64,000 nt of DNA from Acidobacteriota bacterium (GTDB taxonomy: Bacteria > Acidobacteriota > Blastocatellia > Chloracidobacteriales > JADJPF01), in the NCBI GenBank assembly GCA_016213785.1, contig JACQZQ010000101.1, positions 1 through 64,000 of the forward strand. The letters are read 5' to 3'. A program made the translations under genes and the position numbers. This document shows positions 36,187 through 44,731 of this stretch, piece after piece (positions within the stretch are counted from its first letter, which is position 1; each line of letters opens with the position of its first letter). The notes under the pieces are model-generated. The model did no database searches. It had not been told where the DNA came from and saw only the letters and a list, made by a program, of their open reading frames with translations.

Positions 36187-36423
36187 TTAACCAAGAATTG
36201 CAGCCGATAAAATCAAAGCTATGCCAATAATGACAGAACCTATTACAATTCCTAATGAAGTATTTTGATCTTCCTCTATTTCTTTACGAATAGAAAAAGG
36301 ACAAACCTTAATAATAATAAAAAAAGCTAATCCAAATAAAAGCATCCCCAATAAAGCAAATAGTAAAGCGTTAACAAATGGTAATAACATTAGATCATTT
36401 GGATTGATAAAAGATAGTAACAT
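36187..36423 (-). CDS. DUF350 small membrane protein
   Basis: A 78-residue protein with two membrane helices (about 16-38 and 55-77) around a short charged loop (CPFSIRKEIEEDQNTSLG). This hairpin layout with the acidic loop matches DUF350, known from neighbourhoods of DUF4178, polyamine synthases and PspA-type stress genes. Its ATG overlaps the previous stop by one base (TAATG), so it is translationally coupled to the 61-residue gene. Function unknown; a channel or anchor for the neighbouring synthase is inference. Confidence 0.8.
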   Translation of the reverse strand: MLLSFINPNDLMLLPFVNALLFALLGMLLFGLAFFIIIKVCPFSIRKEIEEDQNTSLGIVIGSVIIGIALILSAAILG

Positions 36424-36608
36424 TATTTTCCCCCTTGGTAGCCAGAATGCCAGAAATGAAATGACCGATACCCACCCGGTGATTGTCGAACACTAGGAGG
36501 AATTACTTCCCGCTTATTATCGCCATATTCCCAGCCATTAAACCCAGTTAAGGCATAAAGCAAAACTATTAAACCACCAAAAATTAAATACACTTTTTTT
36601 GCATTCAT
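36423..36608 (-). CDS. Small single-pass membrane protein with GYRSFHFWHSGYQGGK tail
   Basis: A 61-residue protein: one membrane helix (about 6-24) and a short tail rich in Gly, Tyr, His and Trp (SPGGYRSFHFWHSGYQGGK). I do not know a named family, but a similar aromatic-glycine tail accompanies DUF350/DUF4178 genes in other genomes as far as I recall. It is coupled to DUF350 through TAATG and lies 33 bases after the DUF4178 gene. The tail could face the periplasm or cytosol; orientation cannot be told. Confidence 0.6.
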   Translation of the reverse strand: MNAKKVYLIFGGLIVLLYALTGFNGWEYGDNKREVIPPSVRQSPGGYRSFHFWHSGYQGGK

Positions 36609-36641
36609 ATAAAAACTTATAGATAAATAAAATTAATAAAA

Positions 36642-38585
36642 TTATTGACTACTATCATCATTGCTATATGTTTTATTAAGATTAAATGGACTATCCGCCC
36701 AACGTTTTGATTCAAAACTACTCTTCTTAATAAGAACATAGATGGGAATTATTAAGAGTAACAACAAAATTATTAAAGGGTGCCAGGCACGTGATATACC
36801 CTGACGAATTTCAATAGAAAGCCCTGCGTCTTCCTGCCATTTACTCCATTGAGATTCTAAGCGTAAGGTATATTTACCTGCTGGTAGTGAAGAAAGAAAC
36901 ATAGTTGATTCTGTACTACCCTCACTCCAAGACTCTCCATCATCTACACCGTGATAGTACTCTATAGGCATAGAAAAACTTTGTACAAGTCCAGTCTCTT
37001 CATTAATAAGATCGCCTTCAAAATAAAACCAAGCATTATCAACACCTGATTTAGCAACTACATAAAGGTTTTTTCTAGCAGCTAACTCAAAAGGTTCAGA
37101 AAAAATTATTTGAGTAGAGTCAGTAGCATTAGCAAGTTTTGGTAAAACATAGTTTTTAGAAAAAACTACATTACTACTGCTAGTGATTGCAAAAAACACC
37201 CAAAGCATTAGAGTAATTAAACTAAATACTCCCCAATAAATTAAGATTTCGTTTCCTACACCTGTGTAGGGTTGTGTTGGGCCTACATCAAAAGGTTCAG
37301 CTAAAGACCCAGCAGGAAGATTAAATGCTTTTTCTACTTGTTCTTTAGGAATATAGGTTCCAAGCGACCAATTAACTTCATTAGGGGACATTTCTTCTGA
37401 AAGCATTAAGGGAGGAGCAATAAAATCTGTAGCATCTACCATTTCCCCTACAGCGACTTTCCAATAAAATTCACCTGCAACATAATCAACAACTGCCCGC
37501 CCATAATCAAACATCTTAAAGGTTTTATCAGCAAAAGTAGCTTCACCAATTAATTTACTTACTGTTACTGTACCTGGAGGTAGCGGTTTAACATAGTTCC
37601 AATGATTTTTGTTAACAACTAACCAATGAAAACCGGCTTCTGGGTGATAGAGTAAATATTCTTGCCAAGGATAGCGAATATTATCAACCCAAACGCTACG
37701 CTCAACAAAACCTAGCAATTTCATTTTCTTACCTTCAAACTCACCTTCTAAACCAAGTGCAATAAGAGGTTTAAGAGGCTGAAGTTTAGGCAGATCAAGA
37801 TACTTTAACTTACCTTGAGTAACATCTAGAAATGACCCACAATTAGGACAAGTCATCCTCTCAGTTTTATCTGGGACTTGAATACTTAAAGGGCCTCGGC
37901 ACTGTGGGCAGTCAAGTTGCAGTGCCTTAACTTGACGTAGTTCTTGTTCCTTAACAACACCTGGAGGAAAACCAAGCTCTTTTAATGGGACTTCGCGACC
38001 TACATAAACTGTTGGAGGCAAGTCACCATAATCAATTGTGGCAAACAGAGCTTGCTGACCAGAAAGATCTGAATACGGATATTGCCTATTAGGTATAAAG
38101 CGATAAGGAATTTCGCCTTTAGCCGAAAGTGCTGTAGCCATACCCTTTTCAGCAACCATTAAACGTGCAACATCTGGAAGGCTAACACTCTGGCCGACAA
38201 CTAATTGATCATAGGTAGGTAATTGAGTTGGATTAAGTAGAGGGGTTTGAAAAGTAACATAGAAGCGACCCTGGGCTTCAGCAATCCATCCCCAACGGCC
38301 ATCATCAAAAGCGGCATACCATTCATCCCAAATTCCACCCGCTGGATGTTTCATTTGGGCGCGTCCAGTTAGTTCAAAGCCTACATTTTTATAAATACCT
38401 TTTAACCCAATATCTAATGGTGAGTCAGTTTCAGTAAGGTCAGCAACTTTTCCAAGATCTTCTAAATTGCGATCGCCTCGGGCTAAGGCCGAGTTACAAT
38501 ACTCACAGATTGCAACTATTGAGGTGCTAACATTAAAAATAACAGGGGCACCGCATGCAGGACAAGAAGCCTGAACTGGACTCAC
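36642..38585 (-). CDS. DUF4178 protein with two zinc ribbons and membrane segments
   Basis: A 647-residue protein opening the operon. Zinc ribbon 1 is CPAC ... CEYC (residues 8-30). A DUF4178 beta block follows (about 58-200; WDEWYAAFDDGRWGWIAEAQG). Zinc ribbon 2 is CPQC ... CPNC (about 225-250), then a second DUF4178-like block (about 272-400; YPWQEYLLYHPEAGFHWLVV). A membrane helix about 450-470, an external beta domain with SLPAGKYTLRLESQW, and a last helix about 605-625 complete it. DUF4178 is unassigned but recurs with DUF350 and polyamine synthases. The protein looks like a sensor or scaffold spanning the membrane. It is the first of five same-strand genes ending in the amine oxidase. 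Confidence 0.85.
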   Translation of the reverse strand: MSPVQASCPACGAPVIFNVSTSIVAICEYCNSALARGDRNLEDLGKVADLTETDSPLDIGLKGIYKNVGFELTGRAQMKHPAGGIWDEWYAAFDDGRWGWIAEAQGRFYVTFQTPLLNPTQLPTYDQLVVGQSVSLPDVARLMVAEKGMATALSAKGEIPYRFIPNRQYPYSDLSGQQALFATIDYGDLPPTVYVGREVPLKELGFPPGVVKEQELRQVKALQLDCPQCRGPLSIQVPDKTERMTCPNCGSFLDVTQGKLKYLDLPKLQPLKPLIALGLEGEFEGKKMKLLGFVERSVWVDNIRYPWQEYLLYHPEAGFHWLVVNKNHWNYVKPLPPGTVTVSKLIGEATFADKTFKMFDYGRAVVDYVAGEFYWKVAVGEMVDATDFIAPPLMLSEEMSPNEVNWSLGTYIPKEQVEKAFNLPAGSLAEPFDVGPTQPYTGVGNEILIYWGVFSLITLMLWVFFAITSSSNVVFSKNYVLPKLANATDSTQIIFSEPFELAARKNLYVVAKSGVDNAWFYFEGDLINEETGLVQSFSMPIEYYHGVDDGESWSEGSTESTMFLSSLPAGKYTLRLESQWSKWQEDAGLSIEIRQGISRAWHPLIILLLLLIIPIYVLIKKSSFESKRWADSPFNLNKTYSNDDSSQ

Positions 38586-38659
38586 AATTTGCCTCGCAAA
38601 TAGAAAAATTTTTATTAGGAATAAAGATAATGCTAATTATACTGTCTTGGCTTTTCTAA

Positions 38660-39682
38660 TCAAGCAGTTCGACGCAATAGATAAACAAAAAGTGGTGCAC
38701 CAATTAGTGCTGTAATTGCCCCTACAGGTAATTCTCTAGGAGATATTATAGTTCTTGCCAATGTATCAGCTAAAAGCAAAAGGCTTGCTCCAAGTAAAGC
38801 AGATGCAGGAATTAATAACCGATGGTCACTAGAAAAAGCCATACGAATAATATGAGGGACGATTAAGCCTATATAGCCTATCGATCCTACGACTGCAACA
38901 GTTGCACCTGTTAAAAGTGAAGCCAAAAGATAAATAATAATTTTTATTCTCTCAACAGCTACGCCTAGACTTAAGGCGCTTTCTTCCCCTACCATAAGCA
39001 AATTAAGAGAGCGCGAAATTAAAAAAATTATTACTATTGAGACAAGATTCGTTAATAATACGCTAAAAAGTAATCTACTATTACTATTACTAAGATCGCC
39101 CATTAACCAAAAAGCTATACCTTTTAGTTTAGAACTACTTGCAACAGTTAATAAAAAAATAATAGCTGCCCATAAAAACGAAGTAGTAATTACACCTGCT
39201 AAAATTAATCTATCGGTTGATGTGCCTCTTTGTCCTTGTCCAAGAACATAAACAATAAAAATAGTTAAAGCTGCGCCAATAAAAGCCCCTAAAGGCTGAC
39301 TAAAAGGAAAAGATTCTATAAAAACAATTGATAAAACTGCTCCAAGAGCAGCACCGCTTGATACGCCTAAAACATAGGGTTCTGCTAAAGGATTGCGAAG
39401 AAGTGCTTGAAGTGCTGCACCTGCAACAGAAAGCGAAGCACCTGCAATTATAGCTAAAATGGCTCTAGGTAGTCTTATGGTAAAAAGAATTGTTTCTAGC
39501 TCAATTGATAGTCCGCTTGGTTTTCCCAATAAGTAATTTAGAGTAGCAGCAAAAGTTAAATGTGAGGGGATTTTTTCGCTACCATAAAGTAAAGCTATGG
39601 CAAATGAGAAAACAAGTAAAAGGGCTAAACCAACTAGACTTGTGACAAAGAATTGTGGAGTTAAATAAGGCTTTTTCTTCAA
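38660..39682 (-). CDS. FecCD/BtuC-family ABC transporter permease
   Basis: A 340-residue permease with about ten membrane helices for import of vitamin B12, heme or siderophore-iron. Conserved blocks include RLPRAILAIIAGASLSVAGAALQALLRNPLAEP and GSIGYIGLIVPHIIRM. The start is TTG, immediately after the stop of the binding-protein gene (TAG-TTG) and served by AAAGGA 9 bases upstream. No ATPase gene (BtuD/FecE-like) follows; downstream is only a 75-base gap and the DUF4178 gene, so the ATPase must be encoded elsewhere. Confidence 0.92.
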   Translation of the reverse strand: MKKKPYLTPQFFVTSLVGLALLLVFSFAIALLYGSEKIPSHLTFAATLNYLLGKPSGLSIELETILFTIRLPRAILAIIAGASLSVAGAALQALLRNPLAEPYVLGVSSGAALGAVLSIVFIESFPFSQPLGAFIGAALTIFIVYVLGQGQRGTSTDRLILAGVITTSFLWAAIIFLLTVASSSKLKGIAFWLMGDLSNSNSRLLFSVLLTNLVSIVIIFLISRSLNLLMVGEESALSLGVAVERIKIIIYLLASLLTGATVAVVGSIGYIGLIVPHIIRMAFSSDHRLLIPASALLGASLLLLADTLARTIISPRELPVGAITALIGAPLFVYLLRRTA

Positions 39683-40597
39683 CTATTTTTCCTTTTTATG
39701 AAAGATTTTTGCCATTTCTTCAAGTCCATCAATAATTCTAGGGCCAGGCCGTAAGATTAAATCCCCATCTATTTTGTAAGTTTTTCCATTGACTACCGCT
39801 GGTGTAACCTCTAAACCTTTTGGAAGCAAAGCCTTGGCGCTTTCTCTATCGCTAGTATCAAAATTATGATCTCCAGGCGATAAAATAATATCTGGAGCAC
39901 GAGCAATAACACTCTCAACGCTATAAGCAGGCCATTCTGCTGCTACATCATCAGAAATAGACTTTCCACCTGCTAAATTAATTAAATCTGTTACAAAAGC
40001 AGGTTTTCCTGCTGTAATTAAAGGTTCAGTTCCTACTATAAAAAATACTTTTGGAGGTGTTTTTTCCTGATTTTGTTTTTTTACATTTTCTAGTCGTGCT
40101 CTTAAGGATTCTACTAGACTTCTTGCTTGAAGTTTATGACCAGTAATTTGACCTACTAGCTCAATGGAATTAAGCACCCCTTCAACAGATTGAGATTTAA
40201 TAACAAATACAGCAATCCCAACTTCTGAGAGCTTAGCCATAAATTGTTCAAGCTGGCTTGCAGTACTAATAAGCACTAAATCAGGCTTAAGAGAAATTAT
40301 CATCTCTAGATTTGGATGTAAGGTATCACTTACTTGTGCAATTTTTGCTGCTTGAGAGGGGTAATTACAATAAGAAGTTACTCCTACAACCCTTTCACCT
40401 AAGCCCAAAGCAAAAAGTATCTCTGTAATACTTGGAGCTAAAGAAACTATTCTTTTAGGCTCAGTATTAATCTTTACTTCTCTTCCAATCTCATCTATAA
40501 CAATTTGGCCGTTATTTTTATCAGTCTCTTGTTTTGGTATTTGTTGACAAGCAAATAAGTTAAAAAGTAAAAAAAGAATTAGAATTTTTGTTTTCAA
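39683..40597 (-). CDS. BtuF-like periplasmic binding lipoprotein
   Basis: A 304-residue class III substrate-binding protein. It has a lipoprotein signal with lipobox LFAC (Cys17) and a typical start PKRIVSLAPSITEILFALGLGERVVGVTSYCNYP. The second lobe has ITGHKLQARSLVESL and AGGKSISDDVAAEWPAYSVE. The 'SYCNYP' motif after the first lobe is common in cobalamin binders, so B12 or a related corrinoid is the best guess, iron chelates the alternative. I looked for a cobalamin riboswitch upstream and saw none. Paired with the permease in one transcript. Confidence 0.88.
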   Translation of the reverse strand: MKTKILILFLLFNLFACQQIPKQETDKNNGQIVIDEIGREVKINTEPKRIVSLAPSITEILFALGLGERVVGVTSYCNYPSQAAKIAQVSDTLHPNLEMIISLKPDLVLISTASQLEQFMAKLSEVGIAVFVIKSQSVEGVLNSIELVGQITGHKLQARSLVESLRARLENVKKQNQEKTPPKVFFIVGTEPLITAGKPAFVTDLINLAGGKSISDDVAAEWPAYSVESVIARAPDIILSPGDHNFDTSDRESAKALLPKGLEVTPAVVNGKTYKIDGDLILRPGPRIIDGLEEMAKIFHKKEK

Positions 40598-40840
40598 GAT
40601 ATTTCCTTTTTAAAAAAATCTAAGAAAGGATTTTAATAAAGATTTGCTGGTCTTAAAAACCCAATCCCCAATTTAACTGGTAAAAATTCCCCTTAAGGAC
40701 TATTTAAGGTTTATTTTAAGGTTTATTAAAAATATTATTGGCAAGCATTCTAGACTGGCATATTTATTGCAGTCAAAATAATAGAAAATTTTTTATATTT
40801 TAATCCTAACCCTTAAAATGAGGTTCAAAAAACTATAATT

Positions 40841-41830
40841 ATGGAAATTAAAAGAATTGCTGTTTTAACAAGTGGTGGAGATGCTCCTGGTATGAATGCG
40901 GCTATTCGGGCTGTAGTAAGGACAAGTTTAGATAAAGGTTGGATGCCATTTGGCGTTTATTATGGGTATTCGGGTTTAATGACTCATAATATTTCCCCTC
41001 TAGGTGCACGCGATGTAGGCGGAATTATGCAACAAGGAGGAACAATGTTAGGAAGTGCAAGATGTCCTGAAATGCGCACAGAAGAAGGATGTAAAAAGGC
41101 TTTAGCCACCTTAGAACATCATAATATTGATGCTTTAGTAGTTATTGGAGGCAATGGAACACAAACTGGGGCTTATGCTTTATCTCAATTAGGAATGCCT
41201 GTTGTTGGAGTGGCCTCTACTATTGATAATGATCTTTATGGCTCAGATATAACAATTGGTGTTGATACAGCGCTAAATATTGCCTTAGAAGCTATTGATC
41301 GTTTAAAAAATACAGCTTCTTCTTTACATAGAGCTTTTTTAGTTGAAGTAATGGGACGTAAATGTGGGTACTTAGCGTTAATGGCTGGAATTGCTGGAGG
41401 TGCTGAGGCAATAGTTATCCCTGAAGCTGAATTTACCCCTGAACAAGTAGCCGAACAAATGCGCAATAGCTATAACCGAGGTAAACAACACGCTATTATT
41501 GTTGTGGCTGAGGGAGCACAAAATAATGCAGAAAAATTAATCCATTATTTTAAAGAACATGGTAAAGAATATGATGGTAGCTATGGTTTTGACCTTAGGC
41601 TTACTACATTAGGGCATGTTCAAAGAGGCGGTATTCCTCAAGCCTTTGACAGGCTTTTAGCAACACGCTTAGGTGCAGCAGCAGTAGAATGTTTAAGTAA
41701 AGAACAAACAGGTGTTTTAGTTGGATGGATTAATGGAAAAGTAGGAACTACTCCTTTATCAGAAGTAGCAGGTAAAACCAAACAAATCGATACTAAATTA
41801 TTAGACTTAGCAAATATTTTATCACTATAG
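40841..41830 (+). CDS. pfkA: 6-phosphofructokinase
   Basis: A 329-residue glycolytic kinase. Phosphate loop AVLTSGGDAPGMNAAIRA is intact, and the substrate/catalytic block STIDNDLYGSDITIGVDTAL carries T127 and D129. EVMGRKCGYLALM and RLTTLGHVQRGG form the fructose-6-phosphate site. The ATP-site motif usually GGDGS reads GGNGT (N105). This replaces the Mg-ATP aspartate, while the glycine typical of ATP use rather than PPi use is kept. I recall GGNGS/T as normal in one PFK clade, so this is probably a functional variant. Monocistronic. Confidence 0.94.
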   Translation: MEIKRIAVLTSGGDAPGMNAAIRAVVRTSLDKGWMPFGVYYGYSGLMTHNISPLGARDVGGIMQQGGTMLGSARCPEMRTEEGCKKALATLEHHNIDALVVIGGNGTQTGAYALSQLGMPVVGVASTIDNDLYGSDITIGVDTALNIALEAIDRLKNTASSLHRAFLVEVMGRKCGYLALMAGIAGGAEAIVIPEAEFTPEQVAEQMRNSYNRGKQHAIIVVAEGAQNNAEKLIHYFKEHGKEYDGSYGFDLRLTTLGHVQRGGIPQAFDRLLATRLGAAAVECLSKEQTGVLVGWINGKVGTTPLSEVAGKTKQIDTKLLDLANILSL

Positions 41831-41851
41831 CAAACTTAGATAGCAAACTTA

Positions 41852-41886
41852 GCCTTGAAAGGCTTTTGTTAAAAGCTTTTCAAGGC
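41852..41886. terminator. Bidirectional terminator, pfkA / HEAT-WD40 gene
   Basis: A 16-bp stem (GCCTTGAAAGGCTTTT / AAAAGCTTTTCAAGGC, one G-U pair) with a 3-base loop lies between the convergent stops; A/T runs flank both sides. Confidence 0.85.
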
Positions 41887-41912
41887 ATTAAAAAAATTAA
41901 AACATCAAAAGC

Positions 41913-44390
41913 TTAACTAGCAAGTTCAATTTCAAACTCGCCTACTTCAATTTGATGAAGAGTATCTTTACTATTCTCAATTTTATTACGCCAACGCATT
42001 AGGGATGCAATAAATTCAAACTCTTTACGACTAGAATTAGATATATTATTGCTCTTAAGCATTTTTTCTGCCCAAGCTAAGTCAGCAACCGTTGTTTGGC
42101 GTGCAGGTAGATGAGAAAGTAATATTGATTTCAAGTTCCATGTACGTAAAGTATTATCCCGACTACCGCTTACTAAAGTTTGACCATCTTGGCTTAAGGC
42201 TAAACAAGTGACCCAATTAGTATGACCTTCTAAGATCTTTAATTCTAGTTGATTAGCTGTAGCCCAAAGTCTAATGGTTCCATCCCAACTAGCACTAATT
42301 AATGTACGTCCATCTGTATCAGGGATTAGGGCAGTGATTCTATCTTTATGCTTATCTAATTTTTTTAGTACTTTACCATCAGATAAATTCCATAAGCGAA
42401 TAGTTCTATCAACACTACCACTAAAGAGAGTCTGACCATTTGAATTTAGAATTAAACTATGAATAAGTCCTTGATGGCCTTTAAGAGTTTTTAGCTCACG
42501 ACCATCAGAGAGTTGCCATAGTTTTATAGTATTATCACCACTACTACTAGCTAATATTTTTCCATTACTACTAAAAGTTAAACAACGAACTAAGCCTCTA
42601 TGTCCTTCTAGTGTTTTAATTGGAGCACATTCTGGAACAGTCCAAAGTTTAATAGAATGATCGGCAAGTCCCCCACCGCTAGCTAAAACATGACCATCAG
42701 GACTAAAATTTAATGACCAAATAGAACCAGCATGTTCTTTTATTTCTTTTAGCTCGTCTCCACCAGGTAAACTCCAAAGCTTAATACCATTATCTAAACT
42801 TCCGCTAGCTAGTAATTTTGCATCCGGGCTAATAGCTAAACAATTAACCTCATCTGTGTGACCTGTTAAGGTCTTACGTAGTGTCCCAGCAGGTAAATCC
42901 CAAAGCTTTAAGGTTCCATCTGCACTTCCACTAATTAGTGTTTTACTATCAGGAGTAATAGCTAAGCAGTTTATTGCGCCATTATGTGCATCTTGTCCAA
43001 TTAAAGTTTTTATTTCTTTACCAGAAGAAAGATTCCAAATTCTAACGCTATTATCTAGACTTCCACTAGCTAGTAAAGCCCCATCAGAGCTAATGGCTAG
43101 ACAATTAATTACATCTGTATGGCCTTTTAATACATTACTTGAAGTGGAATTAGGGTCAACAGGATCACATTTTTCTGCTAAAGAAAGTAACTCTTCATAG
43201 CTAAGTTTTTCATCTGCACGAGGTTTCCACCCAGAGTTTTTCATCTTAAAGAGTACTTGTTTACTCCAACGTGGAGGAGCCTCTTGAGCTAGGCGTAAGA
43301 TGTCGGCACGTTGTTGGCTAGCGCTTACAGCCTCAAGTAAAGTCTCCCATTCTTTACTAGTCATATCTGCAAGTCGTTGACGTTTACGTTCTACTTTAAT
43401 GGGTTCTTCTAAACTATAGCCCTTTTGTTTAGCTTTTATAGCAATTCTATCTTGTAATATTGGGTCTGATTTTTGATTAATAGTGCGTAAAACTCTTTGA
43501 TTAGAATCTAGGGCTTCATATTTTTCCCATTGCTCGCTAAAGAAATAAAAAAGTATTTTTTGCTCTTCATCTTTTGGGCTATAACCTGCATCAATTACGG
43601 CTTCACGGGCAGTTTTATTTTCTTTTTCTAAAACAAGTGTACAAATAGCTTCTTGCGTTTCTATATTTTTTAGTTGTCGTAATGCAGCTTTAGCATTTTT
43701 AACAACATCCTCATCAGAATCAGAACAGGCTTTTAGTAGAGGGTCTATAACACTTGGGCTACCTTTTGCAACAACATCAATTTTCCCACATTTTAGAGCG
43801 GTTAAAATCTGTGCTTCTACTGGTTGACGAGCTACATAGTTTTTTTGCGAAATAATTTGTCCTAAATAACTATCTCGTTCTTTTATCCATTTAATACATA
43901 AAGCATCAATAGCATCTGAGTTTTGTAGTTTAGCTAAATTTTCTCTAGCTTGATTTACAACCTCACTATCACTATCTCGGGTAAGTTCTAAAAGGGCTTC
44001 AAAGATTTCAGCCCCACCTTTTGATAAGATCTCTACTTTACCAACTTTTAACGCAGTTAAAACACGTAAGCGGGGTGGATTTGAAGCTATCCAACTAGTA
44101 TTAACAATTAGTTTAGTTAGTTCAGAATGTCGAGAGGAAGCCCAATCAGTACAGACCGCATCAATACATTTTTGGTCAGTCATTTGTTTTAGGGCTTCTA
44201 GAGCAGCGCTACGTACTTGTGCATCTGTACTTTCGGCTAGAGCTTGAGCTAAGAGCGAAGCAGCCGAAGCATCTTGAGCTTGAAGAGCTTGAGCAAGCTC
44301 TGTTACGGCTTTACGTCGTTGCCATCCACCAATTAAGGGAGTTGTGCTATAAAGCTTTTGTTTTAATTCTTCTAATTTTCCTCTTTCCAT
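41913..44390 (-). CDS. HEAT-repeat and WD40-repeat protein
   Basis: An 825-residue cytosolic protein. Residues about 15-290 are helical HEAT-like repeats (for example DAQVRSAALEALKQM, DSEVVNQARENLAKL, DEDVVKNAKAALRQL). About 290-420 is a linker. About 423-755 are eight WD40 repeats, each with GH ... LA.S.DG..LASGS.D..I.LW. Eight rather than seven blades suggests an eight-bladed propeller or an imperfect closure. The last 70 residues are helical. No enzymatic domain is present, so it should be a scaffold for protein complexes; partner unknown. Monocistronic and divergent from the TPR-REC-DUF4388 gene. Confidence 0.88.
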   Translation of the reverse strand: MERGKLEELKQKLYSTTPLIGGWQRRKAVTELAQALQAQDASAASLLAQALAESTDAQVRSAALEALKQMTDQKCIDAVCTDWASSRHSELTKLIVNTSWIASNPPRLRVLTALKVGKVEILSKGGAEIFEALLELTRDSDSEVVNQARENLAKLQNSDAIDALCIKWIKERDSYLGQIISQKNYVARQPVEAQILTALKCGKIDVVAKGSPSVIDPLLKACSDSDEDVVKNAKAALRQLKNIETQEAICTLVLEKENKTAREAVIDAGYSPKDEEQKILFYFFSEQWEKYEALDSNQRVLRTINQKSDPILQDRIAIKAKQKGYSLEEPIKVERKRQRLADMTSKEWETLLEAVSASQQRADILRLAQEAPPRWSKQVLFKMKNSGWKPRADEKLSYEELLSLAEKCDPVDPNSTSSNVLKGHTDVINCLAISSDGALLASGSLDNSVRIWNLSSGKEIKTLIGQDAHNGAINCLAITPDSKTLISGSADGTLKLWDLPAGTLRKTLTGHTDEVNCLAISPDAKLLASGSLDNGIKLWSLPGGDELKEIKEHAGSIWSLNFSPDGHVLASGGGLADHSIKLWTVPECAPIKTLEGHRGLVRCLTFSSNGKILASSSGDNTIKLWQLSDGRELKTLKGHQGLIHSLILNSNGQTLFSGSVDRTIRLWNLSDGKVLKKLDKHKDRITALIPDTDGRTLISASWDGTIRLWATANQLELKILEGHTNWVTCLALSQDGQTLVSGSRDNTLRTWNLKSILLSHLPARQTTVADLAWAEKMLKSNNISNSSRKEFEFIASLMRWRNKIENSKDTLHQIEVGEFEIELAS

Positions 44391-44731
44391 GTATGTCGAT
44401 AACCTCAGGCAGAATCTAGTACTTGCTAGGAAGATTTGGGAGAAAACTTTATCACGAACTTAGCTATAACCATAGGATTAATTGGCGTAAAAAGACAAAT
44501 AATTTACCTTTAATATATAAGCAGATCAATATAGGTTGTGCTTTTATTTATATTGCTAAGTTCAGAAATTGCTATTTTACTTTTTTACGGAAAACTTAAT
44601 ATAAAATTATACTAATTAATTAAGAATTTATATTCTCAAAATTGCTAATTAATTGACGCTACTGCCTTATGAGGTTTATTATTGCATAAAAATGTTTTTG
44701 TTTTGACTGTTTTCTATAGGGAGATCTTACT
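44391..44731. other. Divergent intergenic region
   Basis: About 340 AT-rich bases between the HEAT-WD40 gene and the TPR-REC-DUF4388 gene. One promoter-like pair on the plus strand is TTGACG (44653-44658), 17 bases, TTATTA (44676-44681). No open frame or strong hairpin otherwise. Confidence 0.45.

Noticed and set aside
40598-40840. Possible cobalamin riboswitch upstream of the BtuF-like gene
   Set aside because: No B12-box-like or GC-rich conserved core could be seen; the stretch is AT-rich with only a duplicated ttaaggtttatt.
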